DNA of 64,000 nucleotides from Pseudomonas sp. PDM18 (GCF_014852585.1 NZ_JACVBX010000003.1:248001-312000); one strand, 5' to 3'. Counted from the first letter of the stretch, positions 1 to 7,916 are shown. Notes: a model not told the origin generated them from the sequence alone. Numbers and translations: made by a program.

Positions 1-609
1 ATTTTTATAGCCGACCACTTGATTCGGACAGGACTTCACGAGCAAATAGAGAGCTTTCTCGAAGAAGGCTCATTCAGTGCAAAGGACTCGATCTATCTTG
101 CCGAGAGATTTCGCGGAAAATATTGCATTGCCACCGACCTCAATGAGTCAGCGATGAAAGGCGCTGCGCATTCACAGGTGAGCTCATGCGTGGCTGATGC
201 ATTCAAACTTCCGTTTTCAGATCGACAATTTTCGGTAACCTTTCACTCCGGCCTCATCGTGCTTTTCCATAACGAAGAGGCGATTCGTATCGTAGAAGAG
301 CAATTGAGGGTCACCGCGAAGATTGCCTTTGTTTTTGCTCATAATCAGCACAACCGAGTGGACAATCTCGCCAGCCTGTTGAAGCGGATCGCCGGAAAAA
401 GGATCTTCACATTCAGGCGTTTCACTACTGCCGATCTGCAAGCCATTGGCGAGCGAACAGGCTGTTCCTTCGAGATCGTGGCGTACGACAACATGCTGGA
501 AAATTTCGTCAGCAGGAATGTTCCCTGGCTACTGCCCACCGTGAGGCTCCTGAGGCTGCACCGTATCAAAGCGCTGGCCAATGAACTGGTCTTGATCATT
601 ACGCCATGA
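1..609 (+). CDS. SAM-dependent methyltransferase, 5' end cut by the window edge
   Basis: The reading frame is open to base 1, so the N-terminus lies outside the window; the first possible in-frame start inside is a TTG at 19, which is probably not the real one. The visible 200 residues resemble the C-terminal two thirds of class I (Methyltransf_11) enzymes: an acidic strand-2 motif (ATDLNESAM) that would bind the SAM ribose, followed by VADAFKLPFSD, like the usual D-A-x-x-L-P-F motif, and a strand-4 stretch (FSVTFHSGLIVLF). The glycine-rich motif I must lie upstream and cannot be checked. The stop overlaps the next ATG (ATGA at 606-609), so it is translationally coupled to the ATP-grasp gene. 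The substrate is unknown; the context suggests a sugar or surface polymer. Confidence 0.7.
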   Translation: MFIADHLIRTGLHEQIESFLEEGSFSAKDSIYLAERFRGKYCIATDLNESAMKGAAHSQVSSCVADAFKLPFSDRQFSVTFHSGLIVLFHNEEAIRIVEEQLRVTAKIAFVFAHNQHNRVDNLASLLKRIAGKRIFTFRRFTTADLQAIGERTGCSFEIVAYDNMLENFVSRNVPWLLPTVRLLRLHRIKALANELVLIITP

Positions 610-1667
610 GACATGTCGTCTTGGGAGGCAGTGCAAACGCACTTGCGATTTGCAGGCAACTGGACTCGCCTGGCACCGTTCTGGTGGACGTTCAGGAGCG
701 GGCGCCAGCTCACCGGACCCGTTACACAGAGTCCGTCACCCTGACATCCGATGCCGCCGAGGATATTCTCAGAACGCTCCTCGACCTGCCATCCGAGCAG
801 CCTCGGATTCTTTATCCAACCAGTGACTTCTGGTTGGAGTTCATTTCCCAGCATGCTCAAACATTGCGGGAAAACGGCTTTCTTTTCTTCCAGAAGTCGT
901 GTGATTGCGCGGAAATCTTGCTCGACAAGTTGAAATTCTTCGAAGTGATGAACCGCAGGTTTCAGGTGCCTCACACCGAAGCAGCAGAAGGCTTTGCAGA
1001 GTCCGCAACGGAAATAGTCAAACCTCGCCGGGCATTCATTGGCGGGAAGCTTTCCCAGAAAGGATTCCGCAGCAACGCTCCAGGCCTCTCCAGCACCCAC
1101 ATCAGACAACAACGACTGAATTCAGACCTGCACAATCATCTGTCTATTTCTGGCCTGTTCCTGGATGGATCACTCACTGCCAGCATCTGCACTAGGAAAG
1201 TCCTTGAGTATCCACATCCTGGCGGAACGGCAGTTATGGTCTCGACCATTGACTCAAAGGAACTCATAGCTCGCCTCGAAGTCCTCGCCCAACAAGCACT
1301 GCGGCACCTAGACTATGAAGGAATATTCGAACTGGAGGCTATTCTCCAGGAGGGCGAACTCTGGCTGCTTGAGATAAATGGTCGATTCTGGCTGCAACAC
1401 GCCATGGGCAGTAATCGGAAAGTAAATTTCTCAAGGGCTTACGCAGAGGCACTGCTCGGCAATGTGCCTGCCTCTTCTACACTAAATGCCGACAAGGTCG
1501 TGTGGATTCATGAGGGCATGCCAGTTGCTTTTTTGAAAGCTTCCCGCGCTTCCAAGATAGATGCCATCAAAACCATGTTCGGCAAGGGTCAATGGATCTT
1601 CGCTCACTTCAATCGCAAAGACTATATGCCATTCATTGAATTCATAAAATGCAAACTGGCAAACTGA
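606..1667 (+). CDS. ATP-grasp family carboxylate ligase
   Basis: This 353-residue protein resembles ATP-grasp enzymes, which activate a carboxylate as an acyl phosphate and join it to an amine or thiol. The C-terminal half carries the metal-binding strand pair FELEAILQEGE and LLEINGRFW (the E-x-N motif that ligates magnesium), as in CarB-like and carbamoyl-phosphate-synthase-like members. The N-terminus (HVVLGGSANALAICRQL) looks like a Rossmann-like pre-ATP-grasp domain. It overlaps the upstream methyltransferase by 4 nt and the downstream membrane protein by 19 nt, so the three form one operon. The substrate cannot be read from sequence. An amino acid or other acid joined to an amino-sugar is one possibility, because a NodB-type deacetylase lies opposite. 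Confidence 0.7.
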   Translation: MRHVVLGGSANALAICRQLDSPGTVLVDVQERAPAHRTRYTESVTLTSDAAEDILRTLLDLPSEQPRILYPTSDFWLEFISQHAQTLRENGFLFFQKSCDCAEILLDKLKFFEVMNRRFQVPHTEAAEGFAESATEIVKPRRAFIGGKLSQKGFRSNAPGLSSTHIRQQRLNSDLHNHLSISGLFLDGSLTASICTRKVLEYPHPGGTAVMVSTIDSKELIARLEVLAQQALRHLDYEGIFELEAILQEGELWLLEINGRFWLQHAMGSNRKVNFSRAYAEALLGNVPASSTLNADKVVWIHEGMPVAFLKASRASKIDAIKTMFGKGQWIFAHFNRKDYMPFIEFIKCKLAN

Positions 1668-2551
1668 TTAAAAAGGCCATCGCGCCGCTTACGGCGATCC
1701 TTTTTCTAGCTTTCTGTTATCTGCACAAGGAAGCCTTCAGGAACCTCACGTCATTCCCGCCAGACAGCCTCCTCTGTATCGTCGCGCTCTATCTGCTCTT
1801 CCACCTGACCAATGCTCTGGTACTAAAGCAGTTGAGCGACAAGATCAATCCAGCCGGAAACCTATTGTTCTTCGTCGGGGTAAATCAGATATCGAGCGCT
1901 TGGAACTACGTAGCGCCTCTGCGCCTGGCGCAGTTTGGCAGCCGCGCCCTGTTGCTAAAAAAGCACCTGCAAATATCGATTAGTCAGAGCGCCGCGCAAT
2001 TCAGCATTGCCTCGATCTTCAACGTCATCTGCAACGTCGCTGCAACCCTACTGATATTGTTCATTGAGCCCCAAGCAGTCCCCAACGCTTTGCTACTAAC
2101 CTTGGCAGGTCTCGCAACACTGGGGGGTATGGCAACCTGTCTTTACTTACCCCGACTCAGCCGCTCGAATGCATCCTGGATGCAAGAACTCGCGGGCCCC
2201 TTCCAGGTACTACGGGGCATGGATGCCTTCAAGCTTTTGAGCTTGAACAGCATACAGATCACGCTCTCCACGGCGATTACTTATGTGCTGTTTCAAGGGG
2301 CCGGCCTTGTCTTCGAGCTGACCGATTGCATCCTCATCGCCACCGCCAGCGTATTGCTTTCCATCGTATCGCTAACACCAGGCAACCTGGGTTACAAAGA
2401 ACTTTCCCTGACACTGCTGGGGAGCTGGCTCGGTCTGGAGCAAGGACCATTACTGGCAGCGCTCATGCTCGACAGGGCAATCCAGCTAGGCCTGACACTG
2501 TCATTGGCGGCCATCTTCTCACTATCTCTGCAGCGCCTTTCGCCGCCGTAG
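1649..2551 (+). CDS. LPG synthase transmembrane-like (UPF0104) membrane protein
   Basis: This 300-residue, very hydrophobic protein has about seven to eight predicted membrane helices. Its pattern resembles the lysylphosphatidylglycerol synthase TM / UPF0104 family: a conserved polar stretch (SSAWNYVAPLRLAQFGSRALLL) after the first helices and a glycine-rich LTPGNLGYKELSLTLLGSWLG near the end. Members often sit in polysaccharide and glycolipid clusters and are thought to move or modify lipids; the catalytic aminoacyl-transfer domain of MprF is absent here. The start overlaps the ATP-grasp gene by 19 nt, and no strong ribosome-binding site is visible. Its stop TAG at 2549-2551 abuts the stop of the opposing gene directly. 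Confidence 0.7.
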   Translation: MQTGKLIKKAIAPLTAILFLAFCYLHKEAFRNLTSFPPDSLLCIVALYLLFHLTNALVLKQLSDKINPAGNLLFFVGVNQISSAWNYVAPLRLAQFGSRALLLKKHLQISISQSAAQFSIASIFNVICNVAATLLILFIEPQAVPNALLLTLAGLATLGGMATCLYLPRLSRSNASWMQELAGPFQVLRGMDAFKLLSLNSIQITLSTAITYVLFQGAGLVFELTDCILIATASVLLSIVSLTPGNLGYKELSLTLLGSWLGLEQGPLLAALMLDRAIQLGLTLSLAAIFSLSLQRLSPP

Positions 2552-3376
2552 CTATGAGAGCAGCTCCTGCATGGTGACGATCGAAGCCTGCTCCTTGAGT
2601 GCCTGGACGAAAGCAATGAATGCTCCTTTCCCTCGACCCGCAATAAAGCAGGGATGCGAGTAATACACGCCAAACCCCGACTCTCCTATGCTCTGCGCTA
2701 CTGCATCTTCCATCGACCTGCGCCCTCCAGATGCCACCAACCATTCCAGATAGTCCACGGTGTTGGCCGCCGCCAGCGTCACGGGTATATCGGGCAGCCC
2801 ACACTGGCGCCGCAGAATCACTCCGCGCATGTCGATGAAGTCGGATAAATAGCGGCATCCCGCCTCGGCAAGCAGTTCATAAGCAGGCTCACTCACTGCA
2901 AAACCCGGGCTGCTGAATCCGAAGCCTTCAGCCCCCAGCAATTGCTGATAGCGCTCTATGGCAGGCACGAGAAAGGAGTGCATCTGCGCAGTAGACATGG
3001 TGGATGCGGCGTAATGCCACAAACTGTGGTTGAGGCCGCCATGCAGGCCAATTTCATGGCCTCGCTCTTGCGCCTGCCTCAGAGCAGGCCCAGACAATCG
3101 TTGCAATTCGGGATTGAGGAGAATGCTTTCGAACAAGCCCAGCCAGCCGATTTTGCTGCGGATCGACAGTTTGGCGGGAGCGCTCGCGGAGGCCGTGTGG
3201 AGAGCACCTCTAGTGAGGCGTCGGCGTAGTGCAGCAGGGACACTGACCGAACGCCCCATGTTGGCAAAGATGGTGAAGCGAACACCCAAACTGTCACCCA
3301 GCGCAACGACCTCAGCGAGCCGACGGGCGCAAACCGTGGTATCGATATCCAGGCGAATGGCATATCGGCGCGTCAC
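2552..3376 (-). CDS. Polysaccharide deacetylase (NodB-homology) family protein
   Basis: About 274 residues of the carbohydrate esterase 4 / NodB-homology type. The metal/catalytic motif 1 appears as AIRLDID and motif 2 as HEIGLHGGLNH, with the two histidines spaced as in ArnD-like and PuuE-like enzymes. Members remove N-acetyl or N-formyl groups from amino-sugars, including lipid-linked ones. I chose the GTG at 3376 because it overlaps the upstream wecB stop as GTGA and leaves the conserved domain intact; a TTG 21 nt upstream is possible. It is the last gene of the minus-strand operon. In this context it could trim an amino-sugar made by the epimerase and loaded by the GT2 enzyme; that is inference. 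Confidence 0.75.
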   Translation of the reverse strand: MTRRYAIRLDIDTTVCARRLAEVVALGDSLGVRFTIFANMGRSVSVPAALRRRLTRGALHTASASAPAKLSIRSKIGWLGLFESILLNPELQRLSGPALRQAQERGHEIGLHGGLNHSLWHYAASTMSTAQMHSFLVPAIERYQQLLGAEGFGFSSPGFAVSEPAYELLAEAGCRYLSDFIDMRGVILRRQCGLPDIPVTLAAANTVDYLEWLVASGGRRSMEDAVAQSIGESGFGVYYSHPCFIAGRGKGAFIAFVQALKEQASIVTMQELLS

Positions 3377-4461
3377 GTGGCAGGACTCTCCAGGCAACTG
3401 TCAACCACCCGCGCGGAAGGCGAAGCTTCCGACACCAGGGGCGCTCTGGGAGCCCGGTCATTCAGCGATGCCATGAACGCCAGAACACGCTGCGGCTGGT
3501 ACTCGGACAAGGTGCAGTTGTCATCCAGGCCCTCTTTGCGCTCTGTCGCCGCCCGCAACAACAAGAGCGGCTTGCCCAGGTAATAGCACTCCTCCTGATT
3601 ACTGCCGCCGTCGCTCACAACGAATCGTGCAGCCCGCACTAGATGCATGAAGCGCAAATAATCGTAGCGCTGGCGCAACTCGAGTCCTGGTAGCTTCGAC
3701 AAGCGATCGAACAGCCCGTACTGCCTCAGCTTACGCTCGGTCGGCTTGTGCAGGATGAAGAGCAAGGGGAACTGCCCCGCGACTAACTCAATCAATTCGA
3801 CGATACGCAGAAGGGCGTTCTTGTCCTTGAGGTTTTCGAAGCGGTGAATGCTGATAATTCCGAAGTCCCCTGGAGGCACCTGAAGATCGAAGTCCTGCGA
3901 GCGACTCAACATGATCCGCAGCGAGTCCTGCAGCGTGTTGCCGCCGATATCAATGTTTCGGCCACCTCGATATCCCACCACGTTGCCGAGCGCCCACCCC
4001 CCAGGACAGAAACGAATATCGGCCATGCGCCCCACCACGATGCGGATCAGCTCTTCGGGAAACGGATGGAAATAGTTGAAAGAGCGCAGACCGGCCTCTA
4101 CATGGCCGACTCGCTGTCCACCTATTTTGGCAATGAACGCTCCCAACAGCGTGGAGGCGGTATCACCGTGAACCAGCACTATCCCATTACGCACGGGGAA
4201 CAAGCTACGACGAGTGCGGAACGCCCGAAACATCACCTTGAGCGACCAGGTCAGCATCTGCCGGATCGAAACGATATCCTGCCCCTCATGCAGAAATACT
4301 TCCGGTCCGGCCAACTGGAAGTTCGCCAGGATATCGTCCGTGGTGTCCTTGTGCTGGCCGGTGGAAATGAACCGGTACTCCACACCACGATCACGAAGCT
4401 CCATCATCACCGGCGCCATCTTGATCAGCTGTGCTTTGGTGCCCAGCACGACGTAGATCAT
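3373..4461 (-). CDS. wecB: UDP-N-acetylglucosamine 2-epimerase, non-hydrolysing (WecB family)
   Basis: This 362-residue protein matches the WecB/MnaA family, which interconverts UDP-GlcNAc and UDP-ManNAc in the cytoplasm. Visible hallmarks are the N-terminal VLGTKAQLIKMAPVM, the HGDTAST and HVEAGLRSF stretches that hold catalytic acidic residues, and the C-terminal uridine-binding region GGSNQEECYYLGKPLLLL followed by TERKE. It is close to the usual family length. It starts 1 nt after the GT2 stop and overlaps the deacetylase by 4 nt, so it is part of a tight operon. The usual epimerase signature S-G-G is SDGGSN here, a small deviation that may mean a modified UDP-sugar substrate. Confidence 0.82.
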   Translation of the reverse strand: MIYVVLGTKAQLIKMAPVMMELRDRGVEYRFISTGQHKDTTDDILANFQLAGPEVFLHEGQDIVSIRQMLTWSLKVMFRAFRTRRSLFPVRNGIVLVHGDTASTLLGAFIAKIGGQRVGHVEAGLRSFNYFHPFPEELIRIVVGRMADIRFCPGGWALGNVVGYRGGRNIDIGGNTLQDSLRIMLSRSQDFDLQVPPGDFGIISIHRFENLKDKNALLRIVELIELVAGQFPLLFILHKPTERKLRQYGLFDRLSKLPGLELRQRYDYLRFMHLVRAARFVVSDGGSNQEECYYLGKPLLLLRAATERKEGLDDNCTLSEYQPQRVLAFMASLNDRAPRAPLVSEASPSARVVDSCLESPAT

Positions 4462-4462
4462 G

Positions 4463-5338
4463 TCAGTCCCCGGTACGACTATAGAGCAGGTTGGTGATCT
4501 GTTCGGAGACGAGTCCCATCAGGAAGACCATGATGGATGTCGTGAACAGCAACGCACTCATGTTGGTGAAGCGCGAATACTCGATGAAGGTGTAGAGGTA
4601 GTACCCCAGGCCCAACGTAAACAGACTGGCACTGATTGGCAGGAATATCTTCAGCGGCGAATACAGCGTGCCGATCTTGAAAATAATCATTAGGAAACGA
4701 ATGCCATCCCGAACCAGCTTGATATGGCTTTGTGTCCCCGCCAGCCTCGGCTTGACGTCGACGGGCACATAGGCCACGGAGTGACCGGCTCGGAAGAAGC
4801 ACATGGTCGTGGTAGTCGGATAGGAAAAACCATTGGGCAGCAGGCAGATGAATTCTTCGACCAATGCACGGCGCATAGCGCGGAATCCAGAGGTCAGATC
4901 CGCCACAGGCTGCCCCACCATCCAGCTTGCGAGGCGATTGTAGAAAGCGTTAGCCATACCACGATGAACGCCTGCCTGGGCGGTGCCAGAGCGAGAGCCA
5001 ACGACCAGGTCATAGCCATCGTCGAGCTTACTCAGCAGCAACTCGATATCAGCAGGACGATGCTGCCCATCCGCATCCATGCACACCACTACTTCTCGGC
5101 TGGCACTGCGCAGACCACTTTTGATCGCCGCACCGTTACCCTTGCTATAAGGGTGGCGAACCACCTTCGCGCCGAACTCCGCGGCTACGGCGGAGGTTGA
5201 ATCAGTGGAGCCATCGTCGACCACGATGATTTCCGCCTGCGGATACAACTGCCTCAACTCCGGCAACACCAAGGACAGGCCCTGCATCTCGTTCTTCGCC
5301 GGCAAAATGATCGAGATGTCTCTCCCGCTTTTTTCCAC
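4463..5338 (-). CDS. Family 2 glycosyltransferase, DPM1/GtrB-like, with C-terminal membrane anchor
   Basis: This 291-residue protein has an N-terminal GT-A domain: IILPAKNE, the nucleotide-binding VVDDGSTDST and the metal-binding MDADGQH. Two C-terminal membrane helices follow at about residues 225-280. This layout is that of polyprenyl-phosphate sugar transferases (DPM1, GtrB, ArnC), which load a sugar from a nucleotide donor onto undecaprenyl phosphate at the cytoplasmic face. DLTSGFRAM is also typical. The start is GTG at 5338, directly after the stop of the GT-C gene, with a strong AAGGAGG 4 nt upstream. Its neighbours suggest that it makes the lipid-linked donor for the GT-C enzyme. Confidence 0.8.
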   Translation of the reverse strand: MEKSGRDISIILPAKNEMQGLSLVLPELRQLYPQAEIIVVDDGSTDSTSAVAAEFGAKVVRHPYSKGNGAAIKSGLRSASREVVVCMDADGQHRPADIELLLSKLDDGYDLVVGSRSGTAQAGVHRGMANAFYNRLASWMVGQPVADLTSGFRAMRRALVEEFICLLPNGFSYPTTTTMCFFRAGHSVAYVPVDVKPRLAGTQSHIKLVRDGIRFLMIIFKIGTLYSPLKIFLPISASLFTLGLGYYLYTFIEYSRFTNMSALLFTTSIMVFLMGLVSEQITNLLYSRTGD

Positions 5339-7279
5339 TTACCCCTCCTTCCGCTTCGCAGACTCTCTCTCGACGTACTTCATTGCCGCCGCACAACGCT
5401 CACGCCGAGCATCGGCCAACCAGGGATTACGCGGCAGGTTCCGGCACATCTCGGTGCCGACGAACTGGCGGGCCTCATCAAATTTCTGCTGGCGCACCCA
5501 GTACCCCAGGAGAACTTCCGCTACCCCCGGGTCATTCTTGATGGCCCAGACCTTTTGCAGGTAAAGCATCGCCGTCTGATCATCACCGCGCTCCACAGCC
5601 AGACGCTGGAGATTGGAATAAAGGTGCAGCAGATAGCCATTGGCGCCGCCTTTCTCCTGGGCTGAGGCCATCGCTGCCAGCAAGTGTTGTAGATCGTCCA
5701 AGCCCAGCGCCTTGCACTGGCCGGACTCGATCTGTTTGAACATACTGGTCAGTGCTGACGGAGCACTGCCCAGATCAGGTCTTGCCGCAAGGCTCAGCGC
5801 CTGTTCGTAATGACGGCGCACATCAGCGTCTCGCCCTTCGATGCAAGACAACAACATGGCCTGTACCGCCGATCCGACGCAGTCGGGGCAACGCTCGGTC
5901 TGCATCTCCATCACGCGCCCGGCTTCGTAGACCTTTCCTTTGCCCAGGAACATCAGTGCGAGATGCTCTGCCGCTCGGGAAGATCCACGCGCCGTATCGA
6001 ACCACACCAGCGCCGCGTCCAGAGGCTTGCTCCACAAAGAAGTCACCTGGCACAGAATCGCGAGCATCCCTACGCAATAGGCGGCGACTACGCCAAGAGC
6101 GATTTTTCGATAACGGTCTGCTAGGCCAGATACTCCCCAGACGATTGCGAGGCAAGGACCAAACAACGCGACGTAATTGCGGTGTTCAAAGTACAACTCC
6201 AGGCCAACCACCGTCGACTCCAGCAAATGGGCAGCGAGGAACCACAGCACAGCGAATGCGAACACAGGAGCGCGACGACGCAAAGTAACGGCCAAGAGCA
6301 GGCCACCAATCAGCGCCAGAATTGCCAGCCCATTGCCCCAGCCGAGCATCCGCTGAACTGGATATTGATCATGAAAGGGACTGATTGCGAATGGGTCGGG
6401 CAGAAATGCAGCGCGCAGGTAGTCGAACAGCACTACCGACTCAGTCAACAAGCGTTCTTCAAGGGTGAAGTCTCGACCCGAGTAGTCAGTACTGGACAGG
6501 CTTCTAATGACCAGATACGCCACTAGCAACAGGGTCGTACCGCCGGTAAGTGACAGGCGCAACCTCCGCCATGGCGCGACCTCCGGGACACCCGCCAGCA
6601 GCGTCAACTCCAGTACGAAAACGAAAACCGGCAGTAGTGCCCCGTTTTCCTTGGCAAACATCGACAGGATGGTTGCGCAACCCAACACAGCCAAGGGGTA
6701 AAGAGTGCTGACGAATTTTCGCTTATCCAGCGAGCGCAGGGCTCGCAGATAGCCAAACACGCCAAGAAATACGAAGACAGCCGAGAGTCCGGCCATACGC
6801 TGGACGGTGATCAGCGAGGTGGTCACCTGAATCGGCAGCACAGACCAGAGAACAGTCACCAGAAGAGCTGTAGAACTCGCACGGGCAGGCGCAACGCCCT
6901 TGAGTATCAAGAGGGTGCGAGTCAGCAATAGCACCAATGCTGTGTTGACAACATGCACCGCGATATTGATGCGTAGAAAGTCGGAAACGTTATTTGGCCA
7001 ATCACTCTGGTTGAGCAGGAAGCTGAACATGCTCAACGGACGCCCGAGCGGGCCGGATATATCCCCCAGTGCATAGATCATTGCAGAGGAAAGATCATGA
7101 GCTGCGGTTAAGCCAGATAATGGACGGATATCGTCGTAATAGAACGTACCGGGCAACCCTAGAGAGTAGGCCAGATATAGACAAACTCCCCAGACGAGAG
7201 CGGCCACGGTAAGGGAACGATTGAGTTTCAGAGTCACACCCTTGAAGTACAAATAAAAATGGACCGCTAGGCGGTCCAT
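5339..7279 (-). CDS. GT-C type membrane glycosyltransferase with C-terminal TPR-like domain, next to pilA
   Basis: This 646-residue protein has roughly ten membrane helices (residues 22-415) and then a soluble helical-repeat region (about 430-640). Features of GT-C/TMTC-like transferases are visible: acidic pair D49-D50 in the first external loop (FYYDDIRPL), FAKENG at about 208-213 and YFEHRNY at 363-369. GT-C enzymes use polyprenyl-phosphate sugars in the periplasm. It is the first gene after pilA on the same strand, 16 nt from the pilA stop, the place where pilin glycosyltransferases (TfpO, TfpW) are found in P. aeruginosa. The PilA tail lacks the C-terminal serine used by TfpO, so a TfpW-like role on internal residues is more likely. 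The ATG has GGAG 7 nt upstream and lies in a terminator hairpin; a GTG at 7237 is a weaker alternative. Confidence 0.72.
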   Translation of the reverse strand: MDRLAVHFYLYFKGVTLKLNRSLTVAALVWGVCLYLAYSLGLPGTFYYDDIRPLSGLTAAHDLSSAMIYALGDISGPLGRPLSMFSFLLNQSDWPNNVSDFLRINIAVHVVNTALVLLLTRTLLILKGVAPARASSTALLVTVLWSVLPIQVTTSLITVQRMAGLSAVFVFLGVFGYLRALRSLDKRKFVSTLYPLAVLGCATILSMFAKENGALLPVFVFVLELTLLAGVPEVAPWRRLRLSLTGGTTLLLVAYLVIRSLSSTDYSGRDFTLEERLLTESVVLFDYLRAAFLPDPFAISPFHDQYPVQRMLGWGNGLAILALIGGLLLAVTLRRRAPVFAFAVLWFLAAHLLESTVVGLELYFEHRNYVALFGPCLAIVWGVSGLADRYRKIALGVVAAYCVGMLAILCQVTSLWSKPLDAALVWFDTARGSSRAAEHLALMFLGKGKVYEAGRVMEMQTERCPDCVGSAVQAMLLSCIEGRDADVRRHYEQALSLAARPDLGSAPSALTSMFKQIESGQCKALGLDDLQHLLAAMASAQEKGGANGYLLHLYSNLQRLAVERGDDQTAMLYLQKVWAIKNDPGVAEVLLGYWVRQQKFDEARQFVGTEMCRNLPRNPWLADARRERCAAAMKYVERESAKRKEG

Positions 7280-7285
7280 TTTTTA
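7255..7285 (-). terminator. Rho-independent terminator of pilA, overlapping the next start codon
   Basis: On the minus strand, an 8-bp stem (TGGACCGC / GCGGTCCA) with a 3-nt CTA loop is preceded by A6 and followed by T5ATTT. It lies directly after pilA. The ATG of the downstream glycosyltransferase is in the left arm, so termination and translation start may compete. Confidence 0.85.
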
Positions 7286-7295
7286 GCTCCGGAGA

Positions 7296-7691
7296 TTACT
7301 GGCAAGCCTTCGGCTTGTACTCAGGATCTGCGTTGCTGGAGCAGGTCCACTCACCGCTGGTGCCGTTACGGGTCCAGGAAATGGTTTTACCATTCACTTG
7401 GGTCGGTGCGTTAGCGAGAGTACAAACGATACCGCCAGCCTTGGTAGCTACGATGCCGCAGTTGGAGGTAGTAGCCTGCAGGCCGATATCAGCTGCAGAA
7501 GTCACGTCCTCATCTTCGTTAATGCGAGTTTCGAAAGCAGTTTTGCCAGCGGAGATTTCGGCCAGACCCGCAGTGATCTTCGCCTTAGCCTGGTACTTGC
7601 TGTAAGCCGGGATGGCGATGGCAGCCAGGATGCCGATGATTGCAACCACGATCATGAGTTCGATCAGGGTGAAGCCTTTTTGAGCCTTCAT
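7296..7691 (-). CDS. pilA: Type IV major pilin PilA
   Basis: The 131-residue prepilin has a short leader MKAQKG cut by PilD before F7, then the classical [20 protein letters not shown] helix with Glu at mature position 5. Four cysteines are at 78, 90, 117 and 130. The last pair would close the usual C-terminal D-loop, and C78-C90 may form a second disulphide in the alpha-beta region. The start at 7691 follows GGAGAG by 5 nt; longer upstream readings are not pilin-like. It is transcribed from a sigma-54 promoter at 7738-7757 and ends at a terminator before the GT-C gene. There is no C-terminal serine, unlike TfpO-glycosylated pilins. PilA is the main fibre subunit for twitching and adhesion. 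Confidence 0.96.
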   Translation of the reverse strand: MKAQKGFTLIELMIVVAIIGILAAIAIPAYSKYQAKAKITAGLAEISAGKTAFETRINEDEDVTSAADIGLQATTSNCGIVATKAGGIVCTLANAPTQVNGKTISWTRNGTSGEWTCSSNADPEYKPKACQ

Positions 7692-7737
7692 AGTTCTCTC
7701 CAGGATTTGTAGAAAGGTCGTTGGACCTGAGTCCTTC

Positions 7738-7757
7738 AAAGCAGCTTCCGTGCCAAA
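7738..7757 (-). promoter_or_regulatory. Sigma-54 (RpoN) promoter of pilA
   Basis: On the minus strand, TTTGGCACGGAAGCTGCTTT has GG (-24) and GC (-12) separated by exactly 10 nt, matching TGGCAC-N5-TTGC well. The expected transcript start is about 7729, giving a leader of about 38 nt to the pilA ATG. P. aeruginosa pilA is known to need RpoN and PilR; pilSR are in this window. Confidence 0.9.
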
Positions 7758-7828
7758 TCTCCTACACCCTGAAAACCGCTACTCTGTAGGAAAACGCAAT
7801 GTTTCTTGAGAGAAAATTACGCAGGAAG

Positions 7829-7857
7829 TGACAAAATTTGACAGCCCACTGATGTCA
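7829..7857. promoter_or_regulatory. Candidate PilR enhancer boxes upstream of pilA
   Basis: Three TGACA/TGTCA words lie at 7829-7833, 7839-7843 and 7853-7857, some 75-120 nt upstream of the pilA sigma-54 promoter. Spacing and sequence resemble the TGTC-containing PilR cassettes described for P. aeruginosa pilA. They also sit next to the pilB promoter. Confidence 0.5.
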
Positions 7858-7859
7858 AT

Positions 7860-7888
7860 TTGGCAGAGGTGGGCATCTGCGATATAAG
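7860..7888 (+). promoter_or_regulatory. Sigma-70 promoter of pilBCD
   Basis: TTGGCA (7860-7865) and TATAAG (7883-7888) are separated by 17 nt. The expected start near 7895 is about 22 nt before the pilB ATG at 7917. This supports the internal ATG over an upstream start at 7860. Confidence 0.65.
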
Positions 7889-7916
7889 GCACCCTATTCA
7901 TTGCCAGGCATACTCC

